DNA from: UBA1369 sp964571725
Lineage (GTDB): Bacteria; Patescibacteriota; Gracilibacteria; UBA1369
Length of the DNA stretch: 64,000 nt
NCBI GenBank assembly: GCA_964571725.1
Contig: CAZNDB010000003.1
Span: 62,001 to 126,000, forward strand
Direction of reading: 5' to 3'
Part shown: positions 8,063 to 16,070 of the stretch, one piece after another
How positions within the stretch are numbered: the stretch's first letter is position 1
Layout: each line of letters starts with the position of its first letter
Notes under the pieces: generated by a model
What the model was told of the DNA's origin: nothing
What the model saw: the letters and a program-made list of their open reading frames with translations, nothing else
Database searches by the model: none
Position numbers and translations under genes: made by a program

Positions 8063-8719
8063 ATGAAAAAAACACCATCAATTTTCACGGTAATATCAAT
8101 CATCGCCTTGGCTCTGATCGCCGTGGGCTGCGCCCAAATCAAAGTAGCAACTCCACCCGCTGAAAACACTCCGGATAAAGACCAAAATCAATCCCCCATC
8201 GCCTGTACCATGGATGCAAAAATATGCCCTGACGGCTCCGCTGTCGGACGATCCGGCCCCACATGCGAATTTGCCCCCTGCCCGGCATCCACCACTGAAT
8301 CCGCCACCGACTCCACACCAGTCACAAATTCTGCAACGGCAGCCACGACTAACCCCAAACCCGTTACCCTCGCCAACCCGGCCTCACAAAATTGCAGCCA
8401 GCAAGGCGGCAAACTGGAAATGCGCAACAACAAGCAGGGGCAATACGGAGTCTGTCTTTTTGAAGACAATCGCCAATGCGAAGAATGGGCACTTTTACGC
8501 GGCGACTGCCCGGCAGGCGGCCTGAAAATCACCGGCTATGAAAATGACGCCCAGATTTATTGCGCTATCACCGGCGGAACAGTTGAAAATGTTGGTATGG
8601 GAACTCCCATGTGCCGCAGAACCGACGGAACGCTGTGCACCGCCCAGGCCAACTTTGACGGCCAATGTCCGAATCCCAACGATCCCAATCCCAATGCCGG
8701 AAACGTGGAAGCTGAATAA
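8063..8719 (+). CDS. Lipoprotein with DUF333-like Cys-rich domains
   Basis: A lipoprotein signal peptide is clear: basic start MKKTPSIF, hydrophobic core, lipobox AVGC at residues ~20-23. After a short linker comes the motif ICPDGSAVGRSGPTCEFAPCP, written here as two adjoining pieces ICPDGSAVGR and SGPTCEFAPCP, which I associate with exported proteins of candidate-phyla bacteria. A Ser/Thr-rich linker leads to two DUF333-like units, the first with NPASQNCSQQGGKLEMR and QYGVCLFEDNRQCEEW, the second with YCAITGGTVENV and CRRTDGTLC. DUF333 has no known biochemical role. The protein is probably anchored on the outer face of the membrane. A terminator follows the stop. Confidence 0.82.
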   Translation: MKKTPSIFTVISIIALALIAVGCAQIKVATPPAENTPDKDQNQSPIACTMDAKICPDGSAVGRSGPTCEFAPCPASTTESATDSTPVTNSATAATTNPKPVTLANPASQNCSQQGGKLEMRNNKQGQYGVCLFEDNRQCEEWALLRGDCPAGGLKITGYENDAQIYCAITGGTVENVGMGTPMCRRTDGTLCTAQANFDGQCPNPNDPNPNAGNVEAE

Positions 8720-8752
8720 GAAACATCTTCTCCAATCATAGGAGAATAAAAT

Positions 8753-8782
8753 AAAGAAGCCCCCGAAAATGAGGGCTTCTTT
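8753..8782. terminator. Bidirectional intrinsic terminator
   Basis: A 10-bp stem (AAAGAAGCCC / GGGCTTCTTT) with an A-rich loop, flanked by A- and T-rich runs on both sides. It lies between two convergent genes, the lipoprotein and the thioredoxin-CcdA fusion, and can stop transcription from both. Confidence 0.85.
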
Positions 8783-8811
8783 ATTACACCCGCAGTGAAA
8801 CCGCGCAAATT

Positions 8812-9933
8812 TCACGACATCAACACCCATACTCCCAAAAGGGCCATAATTACGCCCGCGACCAGGTGCAAAACGCGAATATTACGGTCCTTCCACTGAC
8901 CGGCTTTTTCCACTGAGGAGTAGCCCAGATAAATCAAGAAAGTAATCAGTAAAAGAGGCAGCACGAAAAACAAATTATAATACAACAAAGTTGGAATTAT
9001 CTGATAAATACTCTCATTTACAGACAAAAGCCCCAAAACCACGAAATATGGACCGCCGGTACAGGGAAGTTCAAAAAGAGTCACGACAAATCCCGTCAGA
9101 AAAGCCCCCAAAGGTGAGACCACGCCTTTAATAATCTTTTGCAGAAGCGGCCTCCAGGACCTGGGAATTTCCATCACAAAACCTCCTCCGCCATACCAGA
9201 CAAAATCTTTAATGTTGGCCAACCCCAATATTATCGCCAAAACCCCCATACCTTTAAAAATCCAATAAGATGATCCTTCAAACAGTTGAAAAGAAAAACT
9301 GATGCCCAGTCCAAACAGAAAATAAGCAATATAAATAGCAGCAGTAAAAGCCAATCCTCCCGCCAGCAGGCGTTTCTTGTCACCATCTTTATAGGCCAGC
9401 AGAGCCCCCAGCAAAATTATCAAAACCGCAATGGCACAGGGATTAATTGAATCCACCAGGGCCATACTGGTAATAACCCAGAGTGAGGGAGGTGCCGGCT
9501 TGGCAGGAACTTCCTGAACAGACTGATCTTTGGTCAAAAGCGGATCAGTCGCAGACTCCACGGTAGTGAAAGCTGTAATTTCTTTTTTAAAATTGACGAT
9601 TTCTTTTTCCAGATTTTCAATAATCGGCTTATCGCCCAAAAAATACGTCCCGTTTAAAAACACCACCGGTACTCCCCTATTATCCGCGGTAACATCATGA
9701 CTTTCAAACATATCGTTTAATTTCAGGGCATTGTCCCGGTTTTTATAAACCTCCATTTTTTCCATCCGGACGTCCGGATATTTTACGGCAAGTTGATCGA
9801 TCACAGGTTCAACCAGGGCACAATGGGGACAGCCATCACCATAAAAGAAATACACCTGGGGAGCAATCTCGGCCGAAACCAGTCCGGGAACCCCCAAAAT
9901 TACCAGTACTAAACTAATTAAAACTCTTTTCAT
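8812..9933 (-). CDS. Thioredoxin-like / CcdA-type membrane fusion protein
   Basis: The protein begins with a signal peptide (MKRVLISLVLVILGVPGLVSA) and an exported thioredoxin-fold domain with active site GCPHC near residues 34-38 and the cis-Pro loop GVPVVFLNG near residue 88. From about residue 150 it has six predicted membrane helices of the CcdA/DsbD type, with a conserved SINPCAIAVLI helix and an ELPCTGGPYF helix carrying the paired membrane cysteines. Such fusions carry electrons from cytoplasmic thioredoxin to extracytoplasmic disulfide substrates. At 373 aa it is complete. Its start overlaps the YibE/F stop by 4 bp, so it belongs to the same operon. Confidence 0.88.
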   Translation of the reverse strand: MKRVLISLVLVILGVPGLVSAEIAPQVYFFYGDGCPHCALVEPVIDQLAVKYPDVRMEKMEVYKNRDNALKLNDMFESHDVTADNRGVPVVFLNGTYFLGDKPIIENLEKEIVNFKKEITAFTTVESATDPLLTKDQSVQEVPAKPAPPSLWVITSMALVDSINPCAIAVLIILLGALLAYKDGDKKRLLAGGLAFTAAIYIAYFLFGLGISFSFQLFEGSSYWIFKGMGVLAIILGLANIKDFVWYGGGGFVMEIPRSWRPLLQKIIKGVVSPLGAFLTGFVVTLFELPCTGGPYFVVLGLLSVNESIYQIIPTLLYYNLFFVLPLLLITFLIYLGYSSVEKAGQWKDRNIRVLHLVAGVIMALLGVWVLMS

Positions 9934-11072
9934 ATTTCTTTTTTAAATTTAATAAAATAATAAGCGGAAATGGAAGCCGTGAGCGGAATCAAAAGCACCA
10001 GAGAAATAGCGCCAATAAAAGTCCTGGTCAACTCCAAAGCTATAAAATCATAATTGATCAATTCAGTCATTGTGCTGCCCTTGCTGAGGGTAATCAGAAT
10101 CAGGAAAGGAAGACTGCTCGCCAGATAGGCAAACAGCAAAGTATTGGTCATGGAAGCAAGTACGTCCTTTCCAATCTCCATGCCGATTTTATAAACAGTT
10201 TTAAAAGCATAACCGGAATGCTCCTTCAAAGCCTCGAAAATAGCCGAAGAGATGGAAATCGCGGTATCGATCAAAGCCCCCACTGCTCCAATAAAGAGTG
10301 AGGCAATCAGCAATGAAGACAAATCAATCAACGGATAATTAATCGATAAAACCCTGAAATCCTCATCCGGGGCCTGCCCCAGTTTCACCAGTCCGGCAAA
10401 CAACATGGCAATCAATACGGAAAGCAGGTAACCGGCCAAAATGGCTAAAATCGCCGACAAAGACTTTTTGTTGAAACCATGAATCATGGGAATGGTAAGA
10501 AGCGTTACCACCAGCACAAACAGTAGACAGGACAAAAGCGGTGAATACCCCGCGATAACCATTCTCAGAAAAAGAAAATAAAAAAAGAACAAAGCGATTA
10601 TTATGCTTAAAATGGCCGTAAAACCTTTTTTGCGGGCAATCAGTATCGACAAAAGCGCGAAAACCAGCACCAGCCACAACAAACCGTTCTGATGATTATA
10701 ATCGGCAATTTCATAATTACTGGTACCGCTTTCCTGATCGACAGATTTATAAATCTGTACTTCTGCCCCCACTTCATAGGAGTTAAAAGCATTTAGGGAA
10801 TTAAGCGAAACATCTATCAACCTGCCCTTTTCCGCACCGCTATTGGCTCTGACTTTAAACATCTGATCCACCCCGTCTGCCGCGGTCCCTATAATTTGAG
10901 TAACCGTTCCATGTAATAGTTCATGACCACTGCCTTGCTCCTCCAGGGAGACAATCAACGGAGCGCTATATTGCAAAATCGCCGTAAAAACCAGGATCAC
11001 CGCAACCATAGCGCCATAAAGTAGAAATACGGGTCTTTTAAAGATCCTTCTAATTGCCTCGCTCATATTCAT
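9930..11072 (-). CDS. YibE/F family membrane protein
   Basis: A 380-aa polytopic membrane protein. One N-terminal helix (RPVFLLYGAMVAVILVF) precedes an extracytoplasmic β-rich domain of about 90 residues, then seven or so membrane helices follow. The YibE/F signature region is visible as SLFIGAVGALIDTAISISSA near residue 260, followed by an amphipathic segment and GKDVLASMTNTLLFAYLASSLP. The biochemical role of YibE/F is not established; homologues are treated as transport-related. It overlaps both neighbours by 4 bp and is flanked by a DUF134 regulator and a redox membrane protein. Confidence 0.88.
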   Translation of the reverse strand: MNMSEAIRRIFKRPVFLLYGAMVAVILVFTAILQYSAPLIVSLEEQGSGHELLHGTVTQIIGTAADGVDQMFKVRANSGAEKGRLIDVSLNSLNAFNSYEVGAEVQIYKSVDQESGTSNYEIADYNHQNGLLWLVLVFALLSILIARKKGFTAILSIIIALFFFYFLFLRMVIAGYSPLLSCLLFVLVVTLLTIPMIHGFNKKSLSAILAILAGYLLSVLIAMLFAGLVKLGQAPDEDFRVLSINYPLIDLSSLLIASLFIGAVGALIDTAISISSAIFEALKEHSGYAFKTVYKIGMEIGKDVLASMTNTLLFAYLASSLPFLILITLSKGSTMTELINYDFIALELTRTFIGAISLVLLIPLTASISAYYFIKFKKEI

Positions 11073-11347
11073 TTTTTTATAATTTTTATAGCCGCGCCGG
11101 TTACCACTGCTTCCCCCAATTTTTTCTGGGCGGAAGACAATATCCTTTGCAGGGTGCTTTGTGAAGTTTCCATTTTCTTCGCCGTGGCTTTCTGGTCCAG
11201 TCCATCAATATATTTCAACCTCAAAGCCTCCCATTCCTCATGCGTCAACTCAATAATTTTCAACAACCCCAGAGGAATCCCCCGGGGTTTATAAAAAGTT
11301 ACCTTCGGATCCTCCAATATCCTCCTGCCAAGTCTCGGTCGGGGCAT
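11069..11347 (-). CDS. DUF134 (UPF0251) helix-turn-helix DNA-binding protein
   Basis: The family N-terminus MPRPRLGRRI marks the start chosen here; a longer frame to 11485 exists but the extra residues do not fit the family. The 92-aa protein has the DUF134 sigma-70-region-4-like HTH: LTHEEWEALRLKYIDGLDQ, then ATAKKMETSQSTLQRILSSA, with a basic C-terminal helix. DUF134 proteins are predicted transcription factors often next to small Gly/Cys-rich DUF5320 proteins, as here. No clear Shine-Dalgarno site precedes the ATG. It is probably the regulator of this operon, and the palindrome over the operon promoter is its most likely target. Confidence 0.85.
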   Translation of the reverse strand: MPRPRLGRRILEDPKVTFYKPRGIPLGLLKIIELTHEEWEALRLKYIDGLDQKATAKKMETSQSTLQRILSSAQKKLGEAVVTGAAIKIIKK

Positions 11348-11373
11348 ATCTGTTAAATTACGATTAGAATAAA

Positions 11374-11586
11374 CTAATTTTCTGAATTTAAAGTTGCCGA
11401 TCTTCGGACTCCTCTGCCACAGCAACATGCCTGGCCCCTTCTCTTCAACCTCAGCCCCTGACCAAACCCTTTCCCTCTCTGACAATTACCATCAATGTTC
11501 TTATCACCCGAACAAACTCCAGTACTACGACCCGTCATCGGGCCAGCTCCGGCGGGACCGGTTTTATCCATATTAGGCATAAACAT
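11374..11586 (-). CDS. Small DUF5320-like Gly/Cys-rich protein
   Basis: A 70-aa protein that starts MFMPNMDKTGPAGAGPMTGR, the hallmark of small DUF5320-type proteins (MPxxDxTGPxGxGPMTGR). It continues with STGVCSGDKNIDGNC and a CCCGRG cluster. The cysteines suggest metal or iron-sulfur binding, although no function is proven for the family. The real start may be the second ATG at 11580. It is the first gene of the operon with DUF134, YibE/F and the thioredoxin-CcdA protein, 26 bp upstream of the DUF134 start. Confidence 0.75.
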   Translation of the reverse strand: MFMPNMDKTGPAGAGPMTGRSTGVCSGDKNIDGNCQRGKGFGQGLRLKRRGQACCCGRGVRRSATLNSEN

Positions 11587-11605
11587 TTTGGTTAACGGCT
11601 TAGAC

Positions 11606-11627
11606 GTTATGAGTATATATTCATAAC
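11606..11627. promoter_or_regulatory. 22-bp near-perfect palindromic operator over a promoter
   Basis: Arms GTTATGA and TCATAAC flank an 8-bp AT centre (GTATATAT); only one position pair breaks the symmetry. On the minus strand the site covers the -10 hexamer TATACT (11612-11617), whose -35 hexamer TTGACA lies at 11636-11641 with an 18-bp spacer. A repressor bound here would block the promoter of the DUF5320-DUF134-YibE/F-CcdA operon. DUF134 in the same operon is the obvious candidate regulator, but this is inference. Confidence 0.7.
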
Positions 11628-11731
11628 CCCAAGCTTGTCAAGAATTAACGGACATGAACACAAAGGCTTTTTAGATACCATCATGCTCTCACCGCCCCAA
11701 AAGCTGAATAAAAAAAACTTTCTGATCAGGT

Positions 11732-12472
11732 TTACTTCCCCTCCCCCCGAATATACCCGTCAAAATAAACGGATCCGATTTCGGGAATTTGTACTTCCAG
11801 ACGTACAGTGCTGCCTTTTATAAAGACATTCAAAGGATTATTGGAAGTATTTCCAATTCCGCGTGATACTGACACTCCTTTAACCGTAACCGTTCCGGTT
11901 CCACCGGATTGCAGCACCATCATCCCCGATCCCTGGTAATCCGGCTCATCATCACCATCGGTCAGCGGAGCCAATTTACCGTCATCGGATTCGTCCGGAA
12001 CCAACGACGCCAGTTTGCCGTCATCCGGATCTTCCGGTGTCAGAGGAGCCAGTTTTTCATCATCACTAACTGAAGGATTCACGTTAATGACCAGACTGGT
12101 GGTTTGTCCCTCCACCGGAGCATCAATCGACCCCTTGGCCGTATCCATATAGCTGCGGGCCTTGGTGGTGGCACTGCCGATATATTCACCATAAATCTGT
12201 CCGGAAGTGTTCACGGCTTTCAGATCAATCGCCAAATCAAAGTTCATCTGTCCCATACTAATGGTGGAGCTGTCGTTGACGTAAATAGTCCAGTTAAAAT
12301 CCTCCGGTTGAGCATCCCCGCCCTTTGAGTCTGACAAAAGATCACCCTGTCCGGCAGTGTTGGCTGAGGTGTTGGCGGTCTGATCCGTAGACATCTGTCC
12401 GGTGGAATAATTGCTACATCCCGCCAATAAGATTAATAGAGCGGCCATAGCGGCCAACCAGGATTTCGTCAT
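11732..12472 (-). CDS. Unknown lipoprotein with short acidic repeats
   Basis: A lipoprotein signal peptide (MTKSWLAAMAALLILLAGC) ends in a lipobox LAGC. A Gln/Thr-rich linker follows. The centre carries three imperfect repeats of the form (S)DD(E/G)KLA(P/S)L(T/V)P, around residues 135-175, which make an acidic low-complexity spacer. The two flanking parts are β-rich and of similar flavour (GQMNFDLAIDLKAVNTSGQI; GTGTVTVKGVSVSRGIGN), suggesting a β-sandwich interrupted by the repeats. No enzyme motif is visible. It is divergent from the Tat-type lipoprotein gene at 12.6 kb. Confidence 0.72.
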   Translation of the reverse strand: MTKSWLAAMAALLILLAGCSNYSTGQMSTDQTANTSANTAGQGDLLSDSKGGDAQPEDFNWTIYVNDSSTISMGQMNFDLAIDLKAVNTSGQIYGEYIGSATTKARSYMDTAKGSIDAPVEGQTTSLVINVNPSVSDDEKLAPLTPEDPDDGKLASLVPDESDDGKLAPLTDGDDEPDYQGSGMMVLQSGGTGTVTVKGVSVSRGIGNTSNNPLNVFIKGSTVRLEVQIPEIGSVYFDGYIRGEGK

Positions 12473-12593
12473 AAATTAAAATTAAAAATAAATTCGGCAG
12501 TATTTTACCTGCGGAAAATGGAAAAGCCAATTCTGCTTCTGGAAATAACAACTTCATTAGTGTAAAATTAAAATATTAAGCCATATCTAAACA

Positions 12594-13889
12594 ATGAAAA
12601 CGCTCGAATCCGGAACAAATTTTGACGCGCTTCCCGAACGACAACTCGGCCGCCGATCCTTTTTAAAAGGCATCATGGCCATCAGTGCGGCTGCAGCGGC
12701 CGGCTGCGAACAAACTGTTGGCACACCCATCAGTAAAGAAAGCGGCGGACTGGTCAATTCGCTTTATCCACGTGTCTACAAGATTCTGATGCAAAAGGAA
12801 CCGCAGCTGGTTGAACAAGTCAATCAATATCTGCAAGACTACCTGGACCAAAAAAGCCTGGACCGGACCAGATTCGGAACAGCGGCCAATCATGCCCTGG
12901 AAAATGAAGAACCGATGAACTGTATTACAGTCATGACCGAGTCGGAAACATTAACTATGCAAAGCCGGACCATCGCCTATCAGTTATATCTGGACCTGCA
13001 GCAGCAAATCCCCTGGTCTTTGGAAGATCTGAGCGACGAACAGCTCAAAACCCTTTGCGACACGTCATCTCATTTTGCTTTTAGAAATCCCTCCAATCAG
13101 CTGGAATACCGTTTTTATCCGCTGGCCCCCTCCTATCCGGAAGAAATATTTGCCTTCCTGCGCGAACAAAAACTGATCAAACCAACCCATCAGCAAACCA
13201 TCGAAAGTCTGATCGACTGGTTCAGAGAGCACGCCATGCATTTTCAGCATATTGATGAAACCGATTCCAAATTACTGGAAAAATATGAACATTTGGGAGC
13301 CCCAACCATCATGGACCTGACCGGTCAAACTGAAAAAAAACGGTTAATGCACATTCAGGGCTGTTTTGGCAGCGTGGAATTTTTTAAACAGGTCCTGCAA
13401 ACCATTGGTATTCCAACCAAAAAGATTTACCCGATATTAGATTCGGCCAACCATACCAGCATACAGTTTCCCACCATCAACAAAGCCGTTTATCACGGAG
13501 ACGATTTGCATTCCTACTGGTCACGCACTTATGAAGGTAACTCTATTCCACCCGGTCTTTTATTAGTCGAACCGGACAAAGTTCCCGATTGTAAAAATAA
13601 TTCGCAAAACTGCCTGGATATCGGATACAACAACCACCTCCACTCTTTGGATATTTCAGAAAAATACCTGACCGAAAAAGAGCTTTTGTACCAGGCTTAT
13701 TTTCTGACGGGCAGCTATGCCTATCCCCTCTATTCTCCGGAATACCTGGGCGGAACACAATTGCCTCCGGAAAGACTCCAGTCTCTTTATGAGAGATACC
13801 GGCAAAAACTGCTGGAAATCGGTAAGGGCGATTTGTTAGCTGCCATCAACATATTGAGCCGAATCAACGCCCGCTACGAAAACGAATAA
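12594..13889 (+). CDS. Unknown exported protein with Tat-like lipoprotein signal
   Basis: A 431-aa protein whose N-terminus holds a twin-arginine motif (GRRSFLKG, residues 20-27), a hydrophobic Ala-rich stretch and a lipobox-like AAAGC. It is therefore probably exported folded and lipid-anchored. The mature part is mostly helical; a middle region (LMHIQGCFGSVEFFKQVLQ, then a TKKIYPILDSANHTSIQF strand) is reminiscent of a transglutaminase-like or Cys-protease core with Cys-His order, but I cannot assign it. Context gives no clue: single gene between two minus-strand genes. Confidence 0.72.
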   Translation: MKTLESGTNFDALPERQLGRRSFLKGIMAISAAAAAGCEQTVGTPISKESGGLVNSLYPRVYKILMQKEPQLVEQVNQYLQDYLDQKSLDRTRFGTAANHALENEEPMNCITVMTESETLTMQSRTIAYQLYLDLQQQIPWSLEDLSDEQLKTLCDTSSHFAFRNPSNQLEYRFYPLAPSYPEEIFAFLREQKLIKPTHQQTIESLIDWFREHAMHFQHIDETDSKLLEKYEHLGAPTIMDLTGQTEKKRLMHIQGCFGSVEFFKQVLQTIGIPTKKIYPILDSANHTSIQFPTINKAVYHGDDLHSYWSRTYEGNSIPPGLLLVEPDKVPDCKNNSQNCLDIGYNNHLHSLDISEKYLTEKELLYQAYFLTGSYAYPLYSPEYLGGTQLPPERLQSLYERYRQKLLEIGKGDLLAAINILSRINARYENE

Positions 13890-13901
13890 ATCTGCAACCA
13901 A

Positions 13902-14321
13902 TTAAACCTGCGGTTTTACCGAAGAATGATGATGGGCAATCAACCATTGTCCCTGGGGATCCTTTTTCCAGACAAAAGAAAAACGGGCTTCCACAATTTT
14001 GCGCTCACTGTCCGGCCCCAGCTCGAAATTATACATGCCCGAATGCAGATAACTGTCCGTTCCAAAGAACTGCACCGCGTCAGCCACCACCTTACCGGCC
14101 GGATTCTTTTCCAAAAAATGCTTGAAGTATTCCTGCGCGCCCAGCTGACCCATCTTGAATTGATCGGAGACGGTCGGTAAAAAAGTACAATCTTCCGTAT
14201 AAAGTTCAGCCACTTTGGCGGCGTCACGGGTCAATAAAGCGGAATTCCATCTGGCAAAATTATCATCAGCGATTTTTCTGTCCTCCGGGGACACAACGGC
14301 CGGAACATACTCTTTAATCAT
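13902..14321 (-). CDS. SnoaL-like / NTF2-fold protein
   Basis: A 139-aa single-domain protein that matches the NTF2-like (SnoaL/DUF4440) cone fold: an N-terminal helix pair ADDNFARWNSALLTRDAAKV, then AELYTEDCTFLPTVS, a G-containing loop, and β-strands ending in FSFVWKKDPQGQWLIAHHHS. The final WLIAHHHSS strand is typical of the calcium/calmodulin-kinase-association-like branch of the family. Such proteins act as small-molecule isomerases or as association domains; the specific role here is unknown. It has no signal peptide. The gene is convergent with 12594-13889. Confidence 0.82.
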   Translation of the reverse strand: MIKEYVPAVVSPEDRKIADDNFARWNSALLTRDAAKVAELYTEDCTFLPTVSDQFKMGQLGAQEYFKHFLEKNPAGKVVADAVQFFGTDSYLHSGMYNFELGPDSERKIVEARFSFVWKKDPQGQWLIAHHHSSVKPQV

Positions 14322-14445
14322 AGGTGCTTTTGGTTAGAAATTTAAACCGCGCAGATTCTAACAGAAGACCGGCGCGGAATCCACAGTGCAATTTTATTGT
14401 TGACGGAAAAGCACTGTCAGTAAACCTTTTTCCCCAAAAAAGACA

Positions 14446-15077
14446 TAAAAAAGAGCCATCCTTGCGGATAGCTCCTTTTGTACCTAACTAAAACCTTACT
14501 CTGTCCCCCAGAATCATTTGAGATTGTCCATAAAGTTGAACACAAGATAAATTGCATCTGGCTTTACAAGTAAATTTCCCTTTTGGCGACCTGACTTGCG
14601 TCAAGCGACCCAAGCTTAATCAGTATTATTCAGGTATAAACCTTGGAAAAGACTTTCTTTCCCAGTATTTCATACTCGATGATCTTTACTTGATTAACGT
14701 TACCGTTATTCTTGTTCAATCACAGAATGTTTTCTTCCTTTCCCGCCTTTCGACAAGAAGGATCGTTAACACCCTTATAGTACCAACCAGTTCAAATTCA
14801 TTTCTTTTTTATTCATCCTTCGGACCTTTCCGACAATGCCATAAAAAAGGAACAATCCCTATTGAGCGTCCCTCATGATCCCTTTCGAAATCACTTGAGC
14901 GGGTAAAACCGAAGTTTTACCTTAACAACAGGTTTTTCTGGAGAACCTACCCACTTTCATGGGGAGGAAAGTTTATAGGAAGGGCCGAAAAACCAATTTT
15001 GCAGTCTTTTTGGCCTCTCAACTCTTCCTAAAAGCTTTTTGCCGGGATGTCAAAGAACCTTTCTTTTTTTGCGTCTT
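14446..15077 (-). ncRNA. Candidate structured non-coding RNA of about 630 nt, unidentified
   Basis: This stretch has no convincing gene but carries several minus-strand hairpins with stable tetraloops: an 8-bp stem GGTAAAAC/GTTTTACC with a UUCG loop (14902-14921), a GATTTC/GGGATC stem with a GAAA loop (near 14879-14894), CTTGAC/GTCAGG with GCAA (near 14590-14605), TCGGA/TCCGA (14820-14833), and GGCC...GGCC with an A5/T5 extension (14983-15015). G-U pairs and GNRA/UUCG loops only make sense on the minus strand. A promoter precedes it and a GCAA-loop terminator ends it. It lacks the conserved cores of RNase P RNA, tmRNA, 6S and SRP RNA as far as I can read. The 5' end is uncertain by tens of bases. 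Confidence 0.55.
14453..14474 (-). terminator. Intrinsic terminator of the candidate ncRNA
   Basis: On the minus strand a 9-bp stem (GAGCTATCC / GGATGGCTC) with a GCAA tetraloop is followed by six T residues. One pair is G-U, which fixes the orientation. No coding gene on the minus strand ends shortly before it, so it terminates the non-coding transcript. Confidence 0.8.
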
Positions 15078-15083
15078 CATATA

Positions 15084-15112
15084 ATCATACTACAAAAGAT
15101 TTACAAATTCAA
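15084..15112 (-). promoter_or_regulatory. Sigma-70-type promoter of the candidate ncRNA
   Basis: On the minus strand TTGAAT and TATGAT are separated by 17 bp. Transcription would start near 15077 and read into the hairpin-rich stretch. A second TTGACA lies at 15048-15053, with a weaker -10 (TAGGAA), and could be an alternative start. Confidence 0.55.
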
Positions 15113-15197
15113 CACTTATTTTAAAAAAACTTTTAAAGCCTGGCAAATTCAATTCTGCCGGCAGCACACCCCAGCCATATCCCCTTTCCTTTACGGT

Positions 15198-15974
15198 TTA
15201 TCGTTTTTTTGGATCGATAAAAGGTGTCCAGTCAACGTCCAAATCCCAATCCCAGTCACCGCTTAAATTATTCATATCCGGCTGAGCAGACGACCCGGGC
15301 AAAGAAATTGATGAAGAAATCAGTTTATTCAATATACTTTCCTTTAACTTAAACAGACTGTAGCCCCCCAGCCTGCCAATATATTTAAAATCTCTGTCAG
15401 TGATGCCGGCGGTCAGTCGAATCACCTGTCTCTGCTGATCAACATTTTGACATTGTTCGATAAAAACCGTCTCAATTCTTATTTTCACCGCTTCCAAACA
15501 ATCGGGCGATATGGCCACGACTATTCCCGGAAGATAAACATACCCATGATTCAAAAGTTCCTGCCGCATCTGCTCAATGGAAGGGGCAAATTGATCTTCT
15601 TCCAGATTAAAAAGTTTGGCCAGCCGGCGGCGGATAGGATTGATAATGGCAGTGTTTCCCTCTGCCGTTTTTGCAGTCTGAATTCGGTCAAAAGTGGCAA
15701 TAATACGGCGTTTGATAGCACTCTTCAGGCGCTCCCGTGCCTCTCCCTGTTCCGGGATCTCAAGCTGATCCAACGGCGTCTCTTTAAAAATAACCGTCTG
15801 TGTTAAATCCGCCACTCTGCGTTGAAAATCATCAATCACTGGCTGCGCTCCGGATGCCACCAAACTGGCCGGAACAGCAGGCAATACCGGCCGTGATTTC
15901 ACGTCGGTCCTTATGGCAGGCAAGTCAGCTTCTTCAGCTGCATTTACCCAATCTTTAGCTCTATCGCGGGTCAT
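15198..15974 (-). CDS. Unknown soluble protein
   Basis: A 258-aa protein with no signal peptide or membrane helix. Residues 45-120 look helical with many Arg/Lys (GEARERLKSAIKRRIIATF); the centre is mixed α/β (MRQELLNHGYVYLPGIVVAI); the last 20 residues are acidic and Trp-rich (DWDWDLDVDWTPFIDPKKR). I do not recognise the family. It is a single gene between the candidate ncRNA and an SLH protein gene. Confidence 0.68.
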   Translation of the reverse strand: MTRDRAKDWVNAAEEADLPAIRTDVKSRPVLPAVPASLVASGAQPVIDDFQRRVADLTQTVIFKETPLDQLEIPEQGEARERLKSAIKRRIIATFDRIQTAKTAEGNTAIINPIRRRLAKLFNLEEDQFAPSIEQMRQELLNHGYVYLPGIVVAISPDCLEAVKIRIETVFIEQCQNVDQQRQVIRLTAGITDRDFKYIGRLGGYSLFKLKESILNKLISSSISLPGSSAQPDMNNLSGDWDWDLDVDWTPFIDPKKR

Positions 15975-16070
15975 AGTTTATAGCAAATTAGAGGGTACTA
16001 TAAACTAGTCAACACACCATGTCAACACTCCCCCTCCCCATAGTTATATGCTGAACAAAGCCCTCTTATT

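Noticed and set aside
14552..14878. 108-codon plus-strand frame inside the gene-free region
   Set aside because: Low-complexity, no ribosome-binding site, and it lies antisense to hairpins with RNA-specific loops and G-U pairs; better explained by the structured RNA.
14446..15077. RNase P RNA or tmRNA
   Set aside because: A GAGGAAAGT string occurs, but on the opposite strand to the hairpins and without the partner ACAGAA...GGCTTA in the right order; no tRNA-like ends or tag frame for tmRNA.
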